Origin: Marinomonas balearica
GTDB taxonomy: Bacteria > Pseudomonadota > Gammaproteobacteria > Pseudomonadales > Marinomonadaceae
Assembly (NCBI RefSeq): GCF_004362145.1
Contig: NZ_SNXC01000009.1
Coordinates: 62,001-126,000 of the forward strand
DNA length: 64,000 nucleotides
Reading direction: 5' to 3'
The notes under the pieces were generated by a model, which saw only the letters and a list, made by a program, of their open reading frames with translations, did not search any database and was not told where the DNA came from. This document shows, piece by piece, positions 41,777-50,615 of this stretch. Both the position numbers and the translations under genes were made by a program. Numbering within the stretch: the stretch's first letter is position 1; every line of letters begins with the position of its first letter.

Positions 41777-43660
41777 ATGACTATCGAGAAGCATGAAGAA
41801 TTGAGCTTTGACGCGTTTGATGAAATGGTTCGTCCAGCGCCAGAAGTAGTAGAGTTTGAAGAAGTAGCAAATGCAATGGTGTCGCGCCGTGGTTTTCTGT
41901 CAGGAGGCGCAGCAGTCGGTGCGACAGCATTCGTTATGGGGTCTACTTTGGGTGCTGCGCAGGCAGTAGCTGCGAATCACAAACCTACTCGTTTAGCGTT
42001 TGATATGGTGAAAGCAACAACTGCAGACACAATTACCCTTCCTAAGGGATACAAATGGGATGTTTTGGTTTCTTGGGGTGATCCACTTTGGTCAAATGCG
42101 CCAACTCTAAATACTGCAACAGGTGGTACAGGCGCTTCTCAGGAACTTGCGTTCGGTGACAACAACGACGGTATGGCATTCTTCAACGCCAATGGTCGTT
42201 ACGTTATGGCAATCAATAACGAATATGTAAATGCAAAAACGCTTCATGCTAACCGTGAAGACGGCACGCCAATGACTGCTGATGACGTACGCAAGAACAA
42301 AGCGGCTCACGGTGTTTCTATTGTCGAAGTTGCTAATCGCGGCGGTAAGTGGAGCGTTGTTCAGGACTCTATGTACAACCGTCGTATTACGGCTGATTCT
42401 GAAATGGAAATTACAGGACCTGCGCGTGGTCATGATTTAGTCAAAACTTCTGCTGATCCAGAAGGTGTATTGGCAAAAGGTACTTGGAACAACTGTGGTC
42501 AAGGTCAAACACCTTGGGGTACGTACCTAACGTGTGAAGAAAACTTTAATGGTTACTTTTCTGCAAGCGATGACAGCTATGAAGTGCCAGAAGAACTTAA
42601 ACGATACGGCGTAAGTACTAAAGCTGGTCGTTATAAGTGGGAAATGGCCGACGAGCGTTTTGATCTTTCAAAAGAGCCAAACGAGCCCAACCGTTTTGGT
42701 TATGTTGTTGAAATTGATCCAATGAACCCAAATGCTCGTCCGAAAAAGCGTACTGCTCTAGGTCGTTTTAAACATGAAAATGCGGAAGTAACGATCGCTG
42801 CAAATGGTCATGTTGTTGTTTACTTGGGTGATGACGAGCGTGGTGAGTTCTTATATCGTTTCGTATCTAAAGGTAAATACCAAGTAGGTGGCGATAATTC
42901 TGAGTTGCTTTCAGAAGGTACGTTGTACGTGGCTAAGTTCCACGAAAACAACAAAGGTGAATGGCTAGCGCTTACGCCTGAAACGACAGGTATGACAGAA
43001 GCGGAAATCGCGATCCATACTCGTCAGGCTGCATCTAAAGTAGGCGCAACAACAATGGACCGTCCTGAGTGGGTAGCGGCGAACCCTAATAAAGTTGAAG
43101 CGTACTGCTGCTTAACGAACAACAAAAACCGTGGTGTTAAACCTAATGCTGGTGGTGATGCAACAGCTCCAGGTGGTCCAAACCCACGAGTTAAGAATAA
43201 ATTCGGTCAGATCGTTCGTTGGGAACCAATGAATGAAGATCACACTGCTGATATGTTTGTTTGGGATCTGTTTGTAATGGCGGGTAACCCTGCAGTATTT
43301 GATGATGCTTACGCAGGTTCTGCTAACGTCAACAAAGACAACATGTTTAACTCTCCAGATGGCCTTAAGTTTGATCGCAATGGCCTTCTATGGATTCAAA
43401 CAGACGGTAACTACTCGAACGAAGGTGACTTCGCTGGTCAGGGTAACAACCAAATGTTGGTAGCGGATACTGAAACTGGCGAAATCAAGCGTTTCATGGT
43501 AGGACCGACTAAGTGTGAAGTGACGGGTACTGCATGGAGTGCGGATCATACAACTATGTTTGTTAGTATCCAGCATCCAGGTGGCACTTGGCCAACAGGT
43601 TCAACGCCACTTTCTAGTGTTATTGCTATCTCCCGTGAAGATGGCGAGATGATTGTATAA
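41777..43660 (+). CDS. phoX: PhoX-family alkaline phosphatase, Tat-exported
   Basis: 627 residues. The twin-arginine signal is SRRGFLSGGAAVGATAF with Arg37-Arg38, after an unusually long cytoplasmic lead of about 35 residues. PhoX features include TLPKGYKWDVLVSWGDPLW, FNANGRYVMAINNEYV, GQGQTPWGTYLTCEENFNGYF, VVYLGDDERGEFLYRFVSKG, and near the end FNSPDGLKFDRNGLLWIQTDG. PhoX enzymes hydrolyse phosphate monoesters in the periplasm using calcium and iron, with Glu and Arg in the active site. PhoB control is shown by the four upstream TGTCA repeats. GC and codons match a highly expressed gene. Confidence 0.96.
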   Translation: MTIEKHEELSFDAFDEMVRPAPEVVEFEEVANAMVSRRGFLSGGAAVGATAFVMGSTLGAAQAVAANHKPTRLAFDMVKATTADTITLPKGYKWDVLVSWGDPLWSNAPTLNTATGGTGASQELAFGDNNDGMAFFNANGRYVMAINNEYVNAKTLHANREDGTPMTADDVRKNKAAHGVSIVEVANRGGKWSVVQDSMYNRRITADSEMEITGPARGHDLVKTSADPEGVLAKGTWNNCGQGQTPWGTYLTCEENFNGYFSASDDSYEVPEELKRYGVSTKAGRYKWEMADERFDLSKEPNEPNRFGYVVEIDPMNPNARPKKRTALGRFKHENAEVTIAANGHVVVYLGDDERGEFLYRFVSKGKYQVGGDNSELLSEGTLYVAKFHENNKGEWLALTPETTGMTEAEIAIHTRQAASKVGATTMDRPEWVAANPNKVEAYCCLTNNKNRGVKPNAGGDATAPGGPNPRVKNKFGQIVRWEPMNEDHTADMFVWDLFVMAGNPAVFDDAYAGSANVNKDNMFNSPDGLKFDRNGLLWIQTDGNYSNEGDFAGQGNNQMLVADTETGEIKRFMVGPTKCEVTGTAWSADHTTMFVSIQHPGGTWPTGSTPLSSVIAISREDGEMIV

Positions 43661-43680
43661 GACAAAGCGTCTTTTCGAAA

Positions 43681-43708
43681 AAAAGCCAGCTCATTGAGCT
43701 GGCTTTTT
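43681..43708 (+). terminator. terminator after phoX
   Basis: AAAAGCCAGCTC (43681-43692), ATT loop, GAGCTGGCTTTT (43696-43707), continuing in T. Strong. Confidence 0.92.
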
Positions 43709-44083
43709 TGTTGCGTTTGATGATAGATAAACGACCGATAATATCGCTCAGCTGTATTATCGGTATAATAATTGCTTATACAAAAACTTATTGAGCAAGA
43801 TCATTTTTTTTCATTTTCCAAGGTGACAGCGGTACTTTTTTTTGTAAGTCTATAACGAAAAGTAATATTCTGATTCGAATTCAGTTAGATCTCAAAAGCG
43901 CGGTTGGCTAAGTGGAGCGTGATTTACGTTGTATTTAGTTCCCTTTAATGTGCGTGAAGCGCCCGTGCCCAAGCTAGGTAGAGCAGCTCTTACAACAATG
44001 TGAAAGTATAAGGATCGTCGAAATGATTGCTATTGAGCAAGTCAGTTCATTTCTCCTACAATTTGTTCCGAGGGTGGCTAGCC
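43709..44083. other. 375-base intergenic region with a 10-bp inverted repeat
   Basis: ACCGATAATA (43734-43743) and TATTATCGGT (43755-43764) are perfect inverted copies with an 11-base spacer, directly after the phoX terminator and followed by ATAATAATTG. Further on, 43890-43990 has GC-rich short stems and a tRNA-D-arm-like GGTAGAGCAGCTC but no cloverleaf. I find no complete RNA gene or riboswitch. Confidence 0.4.
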
Positions 44084-46474
44084 GTGAAGAATTTTGATTT
44101 TTCTCAGTCGCTCTATTTAAAGCAAGCCGTTCTAACGTTTTTGCTGGCTATCTTTTTAAGCGTTGCTTTAAGCTGTTTGCAGTTTTATCAGGTATTTGAA
44201 TATCAAAAGAAGCAACGAATAGAGCAGGTAAATCAATTACTTGATGTGATTGAGGAGCCACTAGAACAGGCTTTATTTAGAATCGATAAAGTATTGGCTC
44301 AGAAGCAGATCAACAGCTTGCTCAGCCGATCAAATATTTCTCAGGTAACGATACTGGATGAAAATAATATTGAATTTGTAGCCTCGAGAAACGAGCCATC
44401 TAACCTTGGTTTAAGCAGCGGATTAGTGGATTTATTGATCGGCGAAGACAGTGAGCAGGCAAGGCCGCTTGCGATGATCTCACCTCAGCTTTTTCTTGGA
44501 ACAATAAAGATTCGACTTGATCGTTCTTCGCTTGCTCAGCAAATCCTTTTGTACAGTTTCAGCGTTTTTATTCAAAACCTTTTCAAAGATCTGATATTAG
44601 CATCTCTTATTTCACTGCTTTTTTATTATGTAGTGACGCGCCCAGTTGAACAACTGACAAAAGCGTTATCCAATATACAAGGCACAGATCATTTGATGCT
44701 TCCTAAATCGTTCAATAAAGATCATGAATTCGATGAACTTGGACGACTCAAAAAAGTATTTTCAGGGCTATGGGAGCGCTTGTCTAAGGCTTTAAATGAT
44801 GTAGAGCGTAGTAACTTGCATTCTAAAGCAATGATAAATCACGCAGCAGACGCGATTTTAGTACTAAATGAGAGCGGTCAAATAACACTTTCCAATGCTG
44901 CTGCAGAAAATCTCACTGGGCTGACAAGCTATGAGTTGACCCGAACAAAAATGTCCTCTTTGTACGATGATCCGTGGATTTCTATGTCGGAGATATTGGC
45001 TGATATGCACTTAAATCAGTCGATCACCATCGAAACGTTTTTTGTATCGAAAGAAAAGCGTGTTCCTGTAGAAATACGTATCGCCAAATATGAAATCCAT
45101 AAAGTTATTGAAATTGTTCTGCTTGTTCGCGATATCACTGAGCGTAAGCGCGCAGAAGAGCGAATCAATCGTTTGGCATTTTATGACTCACTAACGCGTT
45201 TACCTAATCGACACTTTTTTGTAGAACGGCTAAATGAACTGCTTGACGAATTGCGTTTAAATAGACGTCACGCAGCTCTTATTATGTTCGACTTGGATCG
45301 ATTCAAAAATATAAATGATTCATTAGGGCATAATGTGGGTGATGAATTGTTATGCAAAGTGGTAGGTGCCATTACGCCGTTGCTCCCTGAGCGAGCAATG
45401 TTTGCTCGCATCGGAGGAGATGAGTTTGCCATTTTATTACCCGAATTTTGTCAAGAAGGCGTTGGTGCGAATCAACCACTCATTGATATTTCAAAGGACA
45501 TTCTAGCTCGCTGTAATACCGTCAAAAAAGTGGGTGAATTTGAGCTTCACGTGAGTGCCAGTATAGGGATCTGTCTTTTTGATGGTAGCATTGAAACCTC
45601 CACTTCCATCCTCAAACAAGCTGACAGTGCTTTGTATCGGGCAAAAGAGTTAGGGAGGAATACCTTTGAATTTTATGAAGATAATATGCAAGCCATCTCC
45701 GATGAGAACCTTAAAATGGAAAGGGCGCTGTTTTTGGCAATGGAGAATGAAGACTTTGAGTTGTATTATCAGCCTCAAAATGATGCTTCGGGGAGGTTGA
45801 TTGGTGCCGAAGCTTTAATACGTTGGAATGAGTCTGAGCAAGGTTTTATTTCTCCAGCGAAATTCATTCCTATTGCCGAAGAGATGGGCTTGATTGTTGA
45901 GTTAGGAGAGTGGGTTCTTCATCAAGCACTAAAAGATGTCAGTCGCTGGCGCTCACTAGGGCTTTGGGACGATTCATTGCAAATGTCTGTCAATGTTAGT
46001 CCAATTCAGTTTCAACATGCGGGTTTTATGCAAATGCTTAAATCTGCTATCGATAAGTTTGATGTGCCTGCACATTGTTTGGATTTGGAAATTACCGAGA
46101 ACACGTTGTTATCTGACTCTAATGCAAGTTTAGACTTAATGTATCAGGTTCGTTCCCTCGGCGTGCGCTTGTCAATTGATGATTTTGGTACCGGTTACTC
46201 TTCGTTAAAGTACTTAAAATCACTTCCAATTGGTCGGCTAAAAATTGATCAGTCGTTCGTAAGAGATTTGTTGAATGACCACAGTGACGAGGTGATTGTG
46301 TTAACAATCATTGCAATGGCAAAAGCGCTGGATATTGACGTACTGGCGGAAGGCGTTGAAACCAAAACTCATCAGATTCGGCTTGAAGAGATGGATTGTA
46401 CTCTCTATCAGGGGTATTACTTCGATAGACCGTCCCCTGCGCACATTTTTTCTAAGGCATGGTTAGAATCATAA
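44084..46474 (+). CDS. membrane PAS-GGDEF-EAL cyclic di-GMP protein
   Basis: 796 residues from GTG 44084, which has GAGGG nine bases upstream; a TTG at 44027 would add 19 residues but has no site. Two membrane helices (about 10-32 and 155-180) enclose a periplasmic sensor region, followed by HAMP (VTRPVEQLTKAL), PAS (about 250-370; HAADAILVLNESGQITLSNAA), GGDEF with intact GGDEF in ARIGGDEFAIL, and EAL with intact EALIRW and DDFGTGYSSLKYLKSLP. Both cyclase and phosphodiesterase motifs look intact, so the net direction cannot be told. Single-gene unit. Confidence 0.94.
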   Translation: MKNFDFSQSLYLKQAVLTFLLAIFLSVALSCLQFYQVFEYQKKQRIEQVNQLLDVIEEPLEQALFRIDKVLAQKQINSLLSRSNISQVTILDENNIEFVASRNEPSNLGLSSGLVDLLIGEDSEQARPLAMISPQLFLGTIKIRLDRSSLAQQILLYSFSVFIQNLFKDLILASLISLLFYYVVTRPVEQLTKALSNIQGTDHLMLPKSFNKDHEFDELGRLKKVFSGLWERLSKALNDVERSNLHSKAMINHAADAILVLNESGQITLSNAAAENLTGLTSYELTRTKMSSLYDDPWISMSEILADMHLNQSITIETFFVSKEKRVPVEIRIAKYEIHKVIEIVLLVRDITERKRAEERINRLAFYDSLTRLPNRHFFVERLNELLDELRLNRRHAALIMFDLDRFKNINDSLGHNVGDELLCKVVGAITPLLPERAMFARIGGDEFAILLPEFCQEGVGANQPLIDISKDILARCNTVKKVGEFELHVSASIGICLFDGSIETSTSILKQADSALYRAKELGRNTFEFYEDNMQAISDENLKMERALFLAMENEDFELYYQPQNDASGRLIGAEALIRWNESEQGFISPAKFIPIAEEMGLIVELGEWVLHQALKDVSRWRSLGLWDDSLQMSVNVSPIQFQHAGFMQMLKSAIDKFDVPAHCLDLEITENTLLSDSNASLDLMYQVRSLGVRLSIDDFGTGYSSLKYLKSLPIGRLKIDQSFVRDLLNDHSDEVIVLTIIAMAKALDIDVLAEGVETKTHQIRLEEMDCTLYQGYYFDRPSPAHIFSKAWLES

Positions 46475-46496
46475 AAAGCTCATAAAGAGCTTTATT
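46475..46496 (+). terminator. weak terminator after the GGDEF-EAL gene
   Basis: AAAGCTC (46475-46481), ATAAA loop, GAGCTTT (46487-46493), then ATTT. Short stem. Confidence 0.45.
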
Positions 46497-46649
46497 TACG
46501 CGTTTTCCTCTATTTTTGTTGATGAGCTCACGGGATTGTAACGTTCTCTAAAATAGGTTGAAATAGCGCCGTAAATGCTTTTTTGCTTAACTTTGAGTTA
46601 GCAACTGAGGTCATGTGTTTTGGTAAACGACTTTTGTTAGGGAGAAATA

Positions 46650-47594
46650 ATGAAGTCCCCAGTTCCTTTTTGTTCGCGTTTAAGTATAGAAGAGCAGCGT
46701 TTTTGGGTTAATACGTTATCTGAAGCATTACCTGAAGAAAAAATTTTGCTGTTCTCGGAGTTGTCGGAATCAGAACGAGCTTCTGTGGAGGTTGCTATCG
46801 TGGCTAATCCCGAACCTTTAGAGCTTTTAGCGTTACCTAATCTGATTTGGGTGCAAAGTGTTTGGGCCGGTGTGGAACGCATGATTAAAGAGTTGCCTAC
46901 CGCATCGTTTAACATTGCTAGAATGATCGACCCGAATCTTTCAAAAACCATGTCTGAAGCCGTGTTGGCTTGGGTTCTGTATTTACATCGAGACATGCCC
47001 GCTTATATGCGGCAGCAAAAAGAGGCCAATTGGCATCAGCATTTTGTATCACAACCAGAGCAAAGGCGCGTGGGTGTTTTGGGGCTTGGCGAGCTTGGTC
47101 AGGTTTGTGCTAAAAGGCTACTGAGTAATGACTTTGACGTGTGTGGTTGGAGCCGCTCTCAAAAAGAAATTGAAGGCGTTGAATGTTATTCAGGAGAAGA
47201 AGGATTCAAGAAAGTCATTTCACAAAGTGATATTATTGTTATTTTGTTACCCTCGACGCCTGATACGAATGGCCTCATAAATTTTGAAACCGTAAAAATA
47301 ATGAAGCCAGGGGCACAGATAATTAATTTTGGTCGAGGTCCCATTATTGAAGAAGAAGCTCTATTGTATGGACTCAATACTGGCGCGTTAAAACACGCAG
47401 TGCTTGATGTATTTGATCGGGAACCATTGCCACGCTCCCATGCATTTTGGACGTATCCAAATGTTACAGTGCTTCCTCATATTTCAGCACCGACCAGCCC
47501 GGATACCGCGAGCGTGATCGTAGCAAAGAACATTCGAGCGTACCGTAATCTAAAAATGTTGCCTGAGTGCATAGATACTAAAAAAGGATACTGA
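46650..47594 (+). CDS. ghrA: glyoxylate/hydroxypyruvate reductase A
   Basis: 314 residues, close to E. coli GhrA (312). D-2-hydroxyacid dehydrogenase family: nucleotide-binding GVLGLGELGQVCAKRL, VWAGVERMIKELP in the catalytic domain, IVILLPSTPDTNGLIN, catalytic Arg in NFGRGPIIEEEALLYGL, then VLDVFDREPLP and catalytic His in VTVLPHISAPTSP. The enzyme reduces glyoxylate to glycolate and hydroxypyruvate to glycerate with NADPH in the cytoplasm. GGGAGAAATA precedes the start. No operon partner is evident; the next gene is 159 bases on. Confidence 0.92.
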   Translation: MKSPVPFCSRLSIEEQRFWVNTLSEALPEEKILLFSELSESERASVEVAIVANPEPLELLALPNLIWVQSVWAGVERMIKELPTASFNIARMIDPNLSKTMSEAVLAWVLYLHRDMPAYMRQQKEANWHQHFVSQPEQRRVGVLGLGELGQVCAKRLLSNDFDVCGWSRSQKEIEGVECYSGEEGFKKVISQSDIIVILLPSTPDTNGLINFETVKIMKPGAQIINFGRGPIIEEEALLYGLNTGALKHAVLDVFDREPLPRSHAFWTYPNVTVLPHISAPTSPDTASVIVAKNIRAYRNLKMLPECIDTKKGY

Positions 47595-47753
47595 TTCTTT
47601 TTGGTTCATCGGCTGGTAATCGTAACAAACAGCTTGCAGTGTTGTAACGATTATCTACAGTCGCTAGTATGGCTTAAAAGGTGTTTTTTAATGAGTCGTA
47701 TGCAAAGAGCATCTATTCATACAAATTATAACTGTAACTGATAGGAGCGGCAT

Positions 47754-48101
47754 ATGCCTCATTGTATTGTTGAATACAGTCAAAATTTAGCACAAGAGGT
47801 CTCTCCTGATGATTGGTTGGAGGCGGTAAAAAGAGGGTGCCTTGATTCGGGATTATTTGAAGAATCTGACATCAAGTTACGAGCTGCTGCATTTAAAAAC
47901 TATATGACCGGCGGGCAAGAAGACGCATTTGTGCACGTCGTTGTAAAAATTTTGGATGGGCGTACTCAAGCTCAAAGGGCAGTGTTATCCGAGTCTGTAT
48001 TACATCAGCTTACATTGTTGCAAGTTAAACAAATCAGCTTGACTGTAGAGGTCGTTGAAATGGAATCGGCTTCTTATTCTAAGCGAGTGGTGCTCGACTG
48101 A
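47754..48101 (+). CDS. 5-carboxymethyl-2-hydroxymuconate isomerase family protein
   Basis: 115 residues starting MPHCIVEYSQNLAQEV, with Pro directly after Met, the catalytic proline of the CHMI branch of the tautomerase superfamily. Further family pieces are LRAAAFKNYMTGG and FVHVVVKILDGRTQAQ. HpcD isomerises an intermediate of homoprotocatechuate breakdown, but no other gene of that pathway is here, so the substrate may differ. GGAGCGGCAT precedes the start. Its stop overlaps the first base of the phospholipase gene (TGATG), so the two are co-translated. Confidence 0.85.
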   Translation: MPHCIVEYSQNLAQEVSPDDWLEAVKRGCLDSGLFEESDIKLRAAAFKNYMTGGQEDAFVHVVVKILDGRTQAQRAVLSESVLHQLTLLQVKQISLTVEVVEMESASYSKRVVLD

Positions 48102-49120
48102 TGCGCTCGTTTTCTACCTATATTCGATCGATGGGACCCCTAACCCTTGCTCTTTCTTTTGGTTGTACCGTGAATACCAGCCTTGCAGAGACAGAACACA
48201 TTGTTGATGCAAGCTTTAAAGAAACAACTGAAGTGGATGTGCAAGGCAGTGAAGAGGGCGCACTGGGTATTCCGTTACCAAGGGAGCCTGAATCCCCTGA
48301 GACTATTCAGCAACGCGTTCAAAAAGATGGGTTATTAAAGCAGAGAGAAATACAAGAGCTGAACTCTATAGCAAATCCATTTGTGCTTACCCCTCATCGA
48401 CCAAATTATTTTCTGCCCATCACTTATACGGATAACCCAAATGGTCGAGACTTTGTTGTTCATGATGAAAGTGACGGTGCATTAGACAACGTTGAGTTCA
48501 AATTTCAGTTAAGTGTTAAGTTCCCTGTTGCCTATGATGTGGTAGGCCGAGGCTCTAGTTTGTGGTTTGCGTATACTCAACAGGCATTTTGGCAAGCGTA
48601 TAACAGTGAAATCTCGGCGCCATTTCGGGATACATCGCATGAGCCAGAGGCGTTTATTGTCGATAGGCTCCATGGCGACTTTTTGGGAATCAAGCCTACT
48701 TACATAGCATACGGTATTAACCATCAGTCTAATGGTCAAAGCGAGTTAATGTCGCGTTCTTGGAATCGCCTGTTTGTAAATGTCGTATTTGAATATGAAC
48801 ATCTCGCTGTGTCGATTAAGCCGTGGTATCGCATACATGAAAGCGAAGATGAAGACGATAATCCAAATATTGAGCGGTATCTTGGTTACGGAGAAGTGAC
48901 CGCCGTTTTTATAGATCAAGATATTAGCTATGATCTGATGCTTAGAAACAACCTGCGTTCGGATAATAAAGGAGCAATTCAGCTAGGTGTAAATTTTCCC
49001 TTGTGGGGCAAGACTCGTGGATACGTTCAGTATTTTGATGGATATGGGCAATCTTTGTTGGATTACAACAACCATATTCGCAGTTTAGGTTTTGGTATTA
49101 TGCTTACGAATTGGCTTTGA
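48101..49120 (+). CDS. pldA: outer membrane phospholipase A
   Basis: 339 residues with a signal peptide (LTLALSFGCTVNTSLA region). The catalytic motif is present: YGINHQSNGQSELMSRSWNR carries the His-x-Ser of the His-Ser-Asn triad and the Asn in SWNR. Other family stretches are LSVKFPVAYDVVGRGSSLWFAYTQQAFWQ (in parts), HEPEAFIVD and the C-terminal GYGQSLLDYNNHIRSLGFGIML. The enzyme is a calcium-dependent barrel hydrolysing phospholipids in the outer leaflet, active as a dimer. About 50 extra acidic residues lie between signal and barrel. It is coupled to the isomerase gene upstream. Confidence 0.93.
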   Translation: MRSFSTYIRSMGPLTLALSFGCTVNTSLAETEHIVDASFKETTEVDVQGSEEGALGIPLPREPESPETIQQRVQKDGLLKQREIQELNSIANPFVLTPHRPNYFLPITYTDNPNGRDFVVHDESDGALDNVEFKFQLSVKFPVAYDVVGRGSSLWFAYTQQAFWQAYNSEISAPFRDTSHEPEAFIVDRLHGDFLGIKPTYIAYGINHQSNGQSELMSRSWNRLFVNVVFEYEHLAVSIKPWYRIHESEDEDDNPNIERYLGYGEVTAVFIDQDISYDLMLRNNLRSDNKGAIQLGVNFPLWGKTRGYVQYFDGYGQSLLDYNNHIRSLGFGIMLTNWL

Positions 49121-49236
49121 TATTAATTCATTAAGGTTAAAGATGGCGGTGTTGTAAATAGATCGTCATTTTTTTGTCTTATTTCTGACACATATATCTC
49201 TTAGGGTATTACCCATATTTAACTAGGAGAAAGACC

Positions 49237-49803
49237 ATGAACAAGAAAATTCTACCTTTCGCAAGTGGGTTATTAGTTGCAGCAATGCTAACAGCATGTG
49301 GGCAAGGTAACGTAAAGTCTTCTGATGACATGGCTGCGGCTGAAATGTCTTTGAACAACGAAGATATGTATGAAGTTCATCATGAAGGCCGTATTTACGT
49401 TTTTGATGATAAAGGAATTTACGAAAGCTTCATGGCAGTGGGTGAAACCGCATTCCGAAAAGTACGTATTGGTGAAGGTCCTCATGGTGAAACAATCGTC
49501 TTTGGGTTAACGGGTGCAGACAAAAAGAAAACATCTGGCATCGCTAGTATCGATATGTACGATGGCAACTTAGAAGGTGCTGAAGATTTTTACGGTGAAA
49601 TGCGTACAGAAGGTCGTATATACGTATTCCAATCACTTGAAGAAATGAACACAGCTCGTCTTGTTGGTGAAGTACCATTGCGTTATACGCAGATTGGCGC
49701 AGGTCCAAAAGGTGAAACCGTTGTTTTTGCCCTAAACTCTAGCAATAAAAAACAGAAGCCAGAAGCTCTTATTGCTAAGTTCAAAAAAATGAACAACATG
49801 TAA
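49237..49803 (+). CDS. lipoprotein with two homologous repeats, unknown function
   Basis: 188 residues. Signal with lipobox: MNKKILPFASGLLVAAMLTAC, Cys21 being the lipidation site. The mature part contains two related segments of about 55 residues: HHEGRIYVFDDKGIYESF then RIGEGPHGETIVFGL (about 47-100), and RTEGRIYVFQSLEEMN then QIGAGPKGETVVFAL (about 123-170). Each has EGRIYVF, V-GE--(F/L)R, IG-GP-GET-VF. Tail Lys-rich. Probable periplasmic or outer membrane lipoprotein. I recognise no named family. AGGAGAAAGACC precedes the start and a terminator follows, so it is monocistronic. Confidence 0.85.
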   Translation: MNKKILPFASGLLVAAMLTACGQGNVKSSDDMAAAEMSLNNEDMYEVHHEGRIYVFDDKGIYESFMAVGETAFRKVRIGEGPHGETIVFGLTGADKKKTSGIASIDMYDGNLEGAEDFYGEMRTEGRIYVFQSLEEMNTARLVGEVPLRYTQIGAGPKGETVVFALNSSNKKQKPEALIAKFKKMNNM

Positions 49804-49853
49804 TAACCGCTATAGATATTTCTAGATAAGAGCACCGAATCGGAGCTCTTATG

Positions 49854-49887
49854 AAAAAAGCGCCCCATATGATCGGGCGCTTTTTTT
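49854..49887 (+). terminator. terminator after the lipoprotein gene
   Basis: GCGCCC (49860-49865) and GGGCGC (49875-49880) flanked by A6 and T7. A second stem, ATAAGAGC/GCTCTTAT, lies just upstream (49826-49851). Confidence 0.88.
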
Positions 49888-50096
49888 GTATTTTAGAATA
49901 CTTTCCTGATTATATTTCACGTCATAAAACGGTCACTGAAGTGCAACCTTGCTGACATTTGTTCTGAGTACATTGATTAGGAAACTTGCAATTAGGTCTT
50001 CAATTTTTATGAAGGGCTATCGGCACATAAAGGTCAGTCGAATTATTCAACGCTTCTCTAGCAACAAGTGAACATTCAGAGAAAGGGGTGACGTTA

Positions 50097-50615
50097 ATGC
50101 TTTTCTTAAAAAGTATTCATGCGATAGACGTACACACATTTTATTGGTGTATGGCTCGAAAACACCGAGTATTGATTACAAATATTGGACGAGCAATTTC
50201 CAAAACTGCAGATGGTCCCTTGTATGCGGTTCTTGCGATGGTGTTTTGGTATTTAGGCGAAATGGCTTGGGTGATGATTATGGGCACAGGTTTTTTGTTT
50301 GAACGGCTGTCCTACTTTATTTTAAAGAAAGGTTTTAAGCGCAATCGCCCCGCCGATATATTGGACAATTTTAGTAGTTTTATTATTCCATCAGATAAGT
50401 TCTCGTTTCCGTCTGGTCATACTTCGGGCGCTTTTTTCATGGCGTTTCTTTTGTCTGACTGGTTTCCCGACTTTCAAATTGGTTGGTACCTTTGGGCCGC
50501 TCATGTTGGGCTTGCAAGAATTTTTCTTGGCGTTCATTTTCCGACAGATACCCTAATGGGGGCGTTGTTGGGCTCAAGTTGTGCAATGTTTGCGTTAACG
50601 ATGGTTGGTGTATGA
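50097..50615 (+). CDS. PAP2-family membrane phosphatase
   Basis: 172 residues from ATG 50097, with AAAGGGG eight bases upstream; a GTG at 50088 lies inside that site. Several membrane helices and all three PAP2 signature parts: KKGFKRNRPADI (K-x6-RP), PSGHTSGAFF and ARIFLGVHFPTD (the usual SR is AR). These enzymes dephosphorylate lipid phosphates such as phosphatidate or undecaprenyl pyrophosphate on the periplasmic side. Its stop overlaps the start of the glycosyltransferase gene (ATGA), so the two probably act together in glycolipid or cell-envelope synthesis. Confidence 0.9.
   Translation: MLFLKSIHAIDVHTFYWCMARKHRVLITNIGRAISKTADGPLYAVLAMVFWYLGEMAWVMIMGTGFLFERLSYFILKKGFKRNRPADILDNFSSFIIPSDKFSFPSGHTSGAFFMAFLLSDWFPDFQIGWYLWAAHVGLARIFLGVHFPTDTLMGALLGSSCAMFALTMVGV

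Noticed and set aside
35266-43660. Phosphate-scavenging island (exeM to phoX) as one regulon
   Set aside because: Only phoX has visible Pho boxes; yegD, the barrel and FUSC genes have their own units, so a joint regulon is not supported by the sequence.
43890-43990. Possible tRNA or cyclic di-GMP riboswitch upstream of the GGDEF-EAL gene
   Set aside because: GGTAGAGCAGCTC resembles a D-arm, but no acceptor, anticodon or T-arm can be built, and the GEMM riboswitch core is missing.
50483-50611. Longer start for the glycosyltransferase
   Set aside because: The extra 43 codons are the PAP2 gene read in another frame; the ATGA overlap at 50612 begins directly with the family N-terminus.
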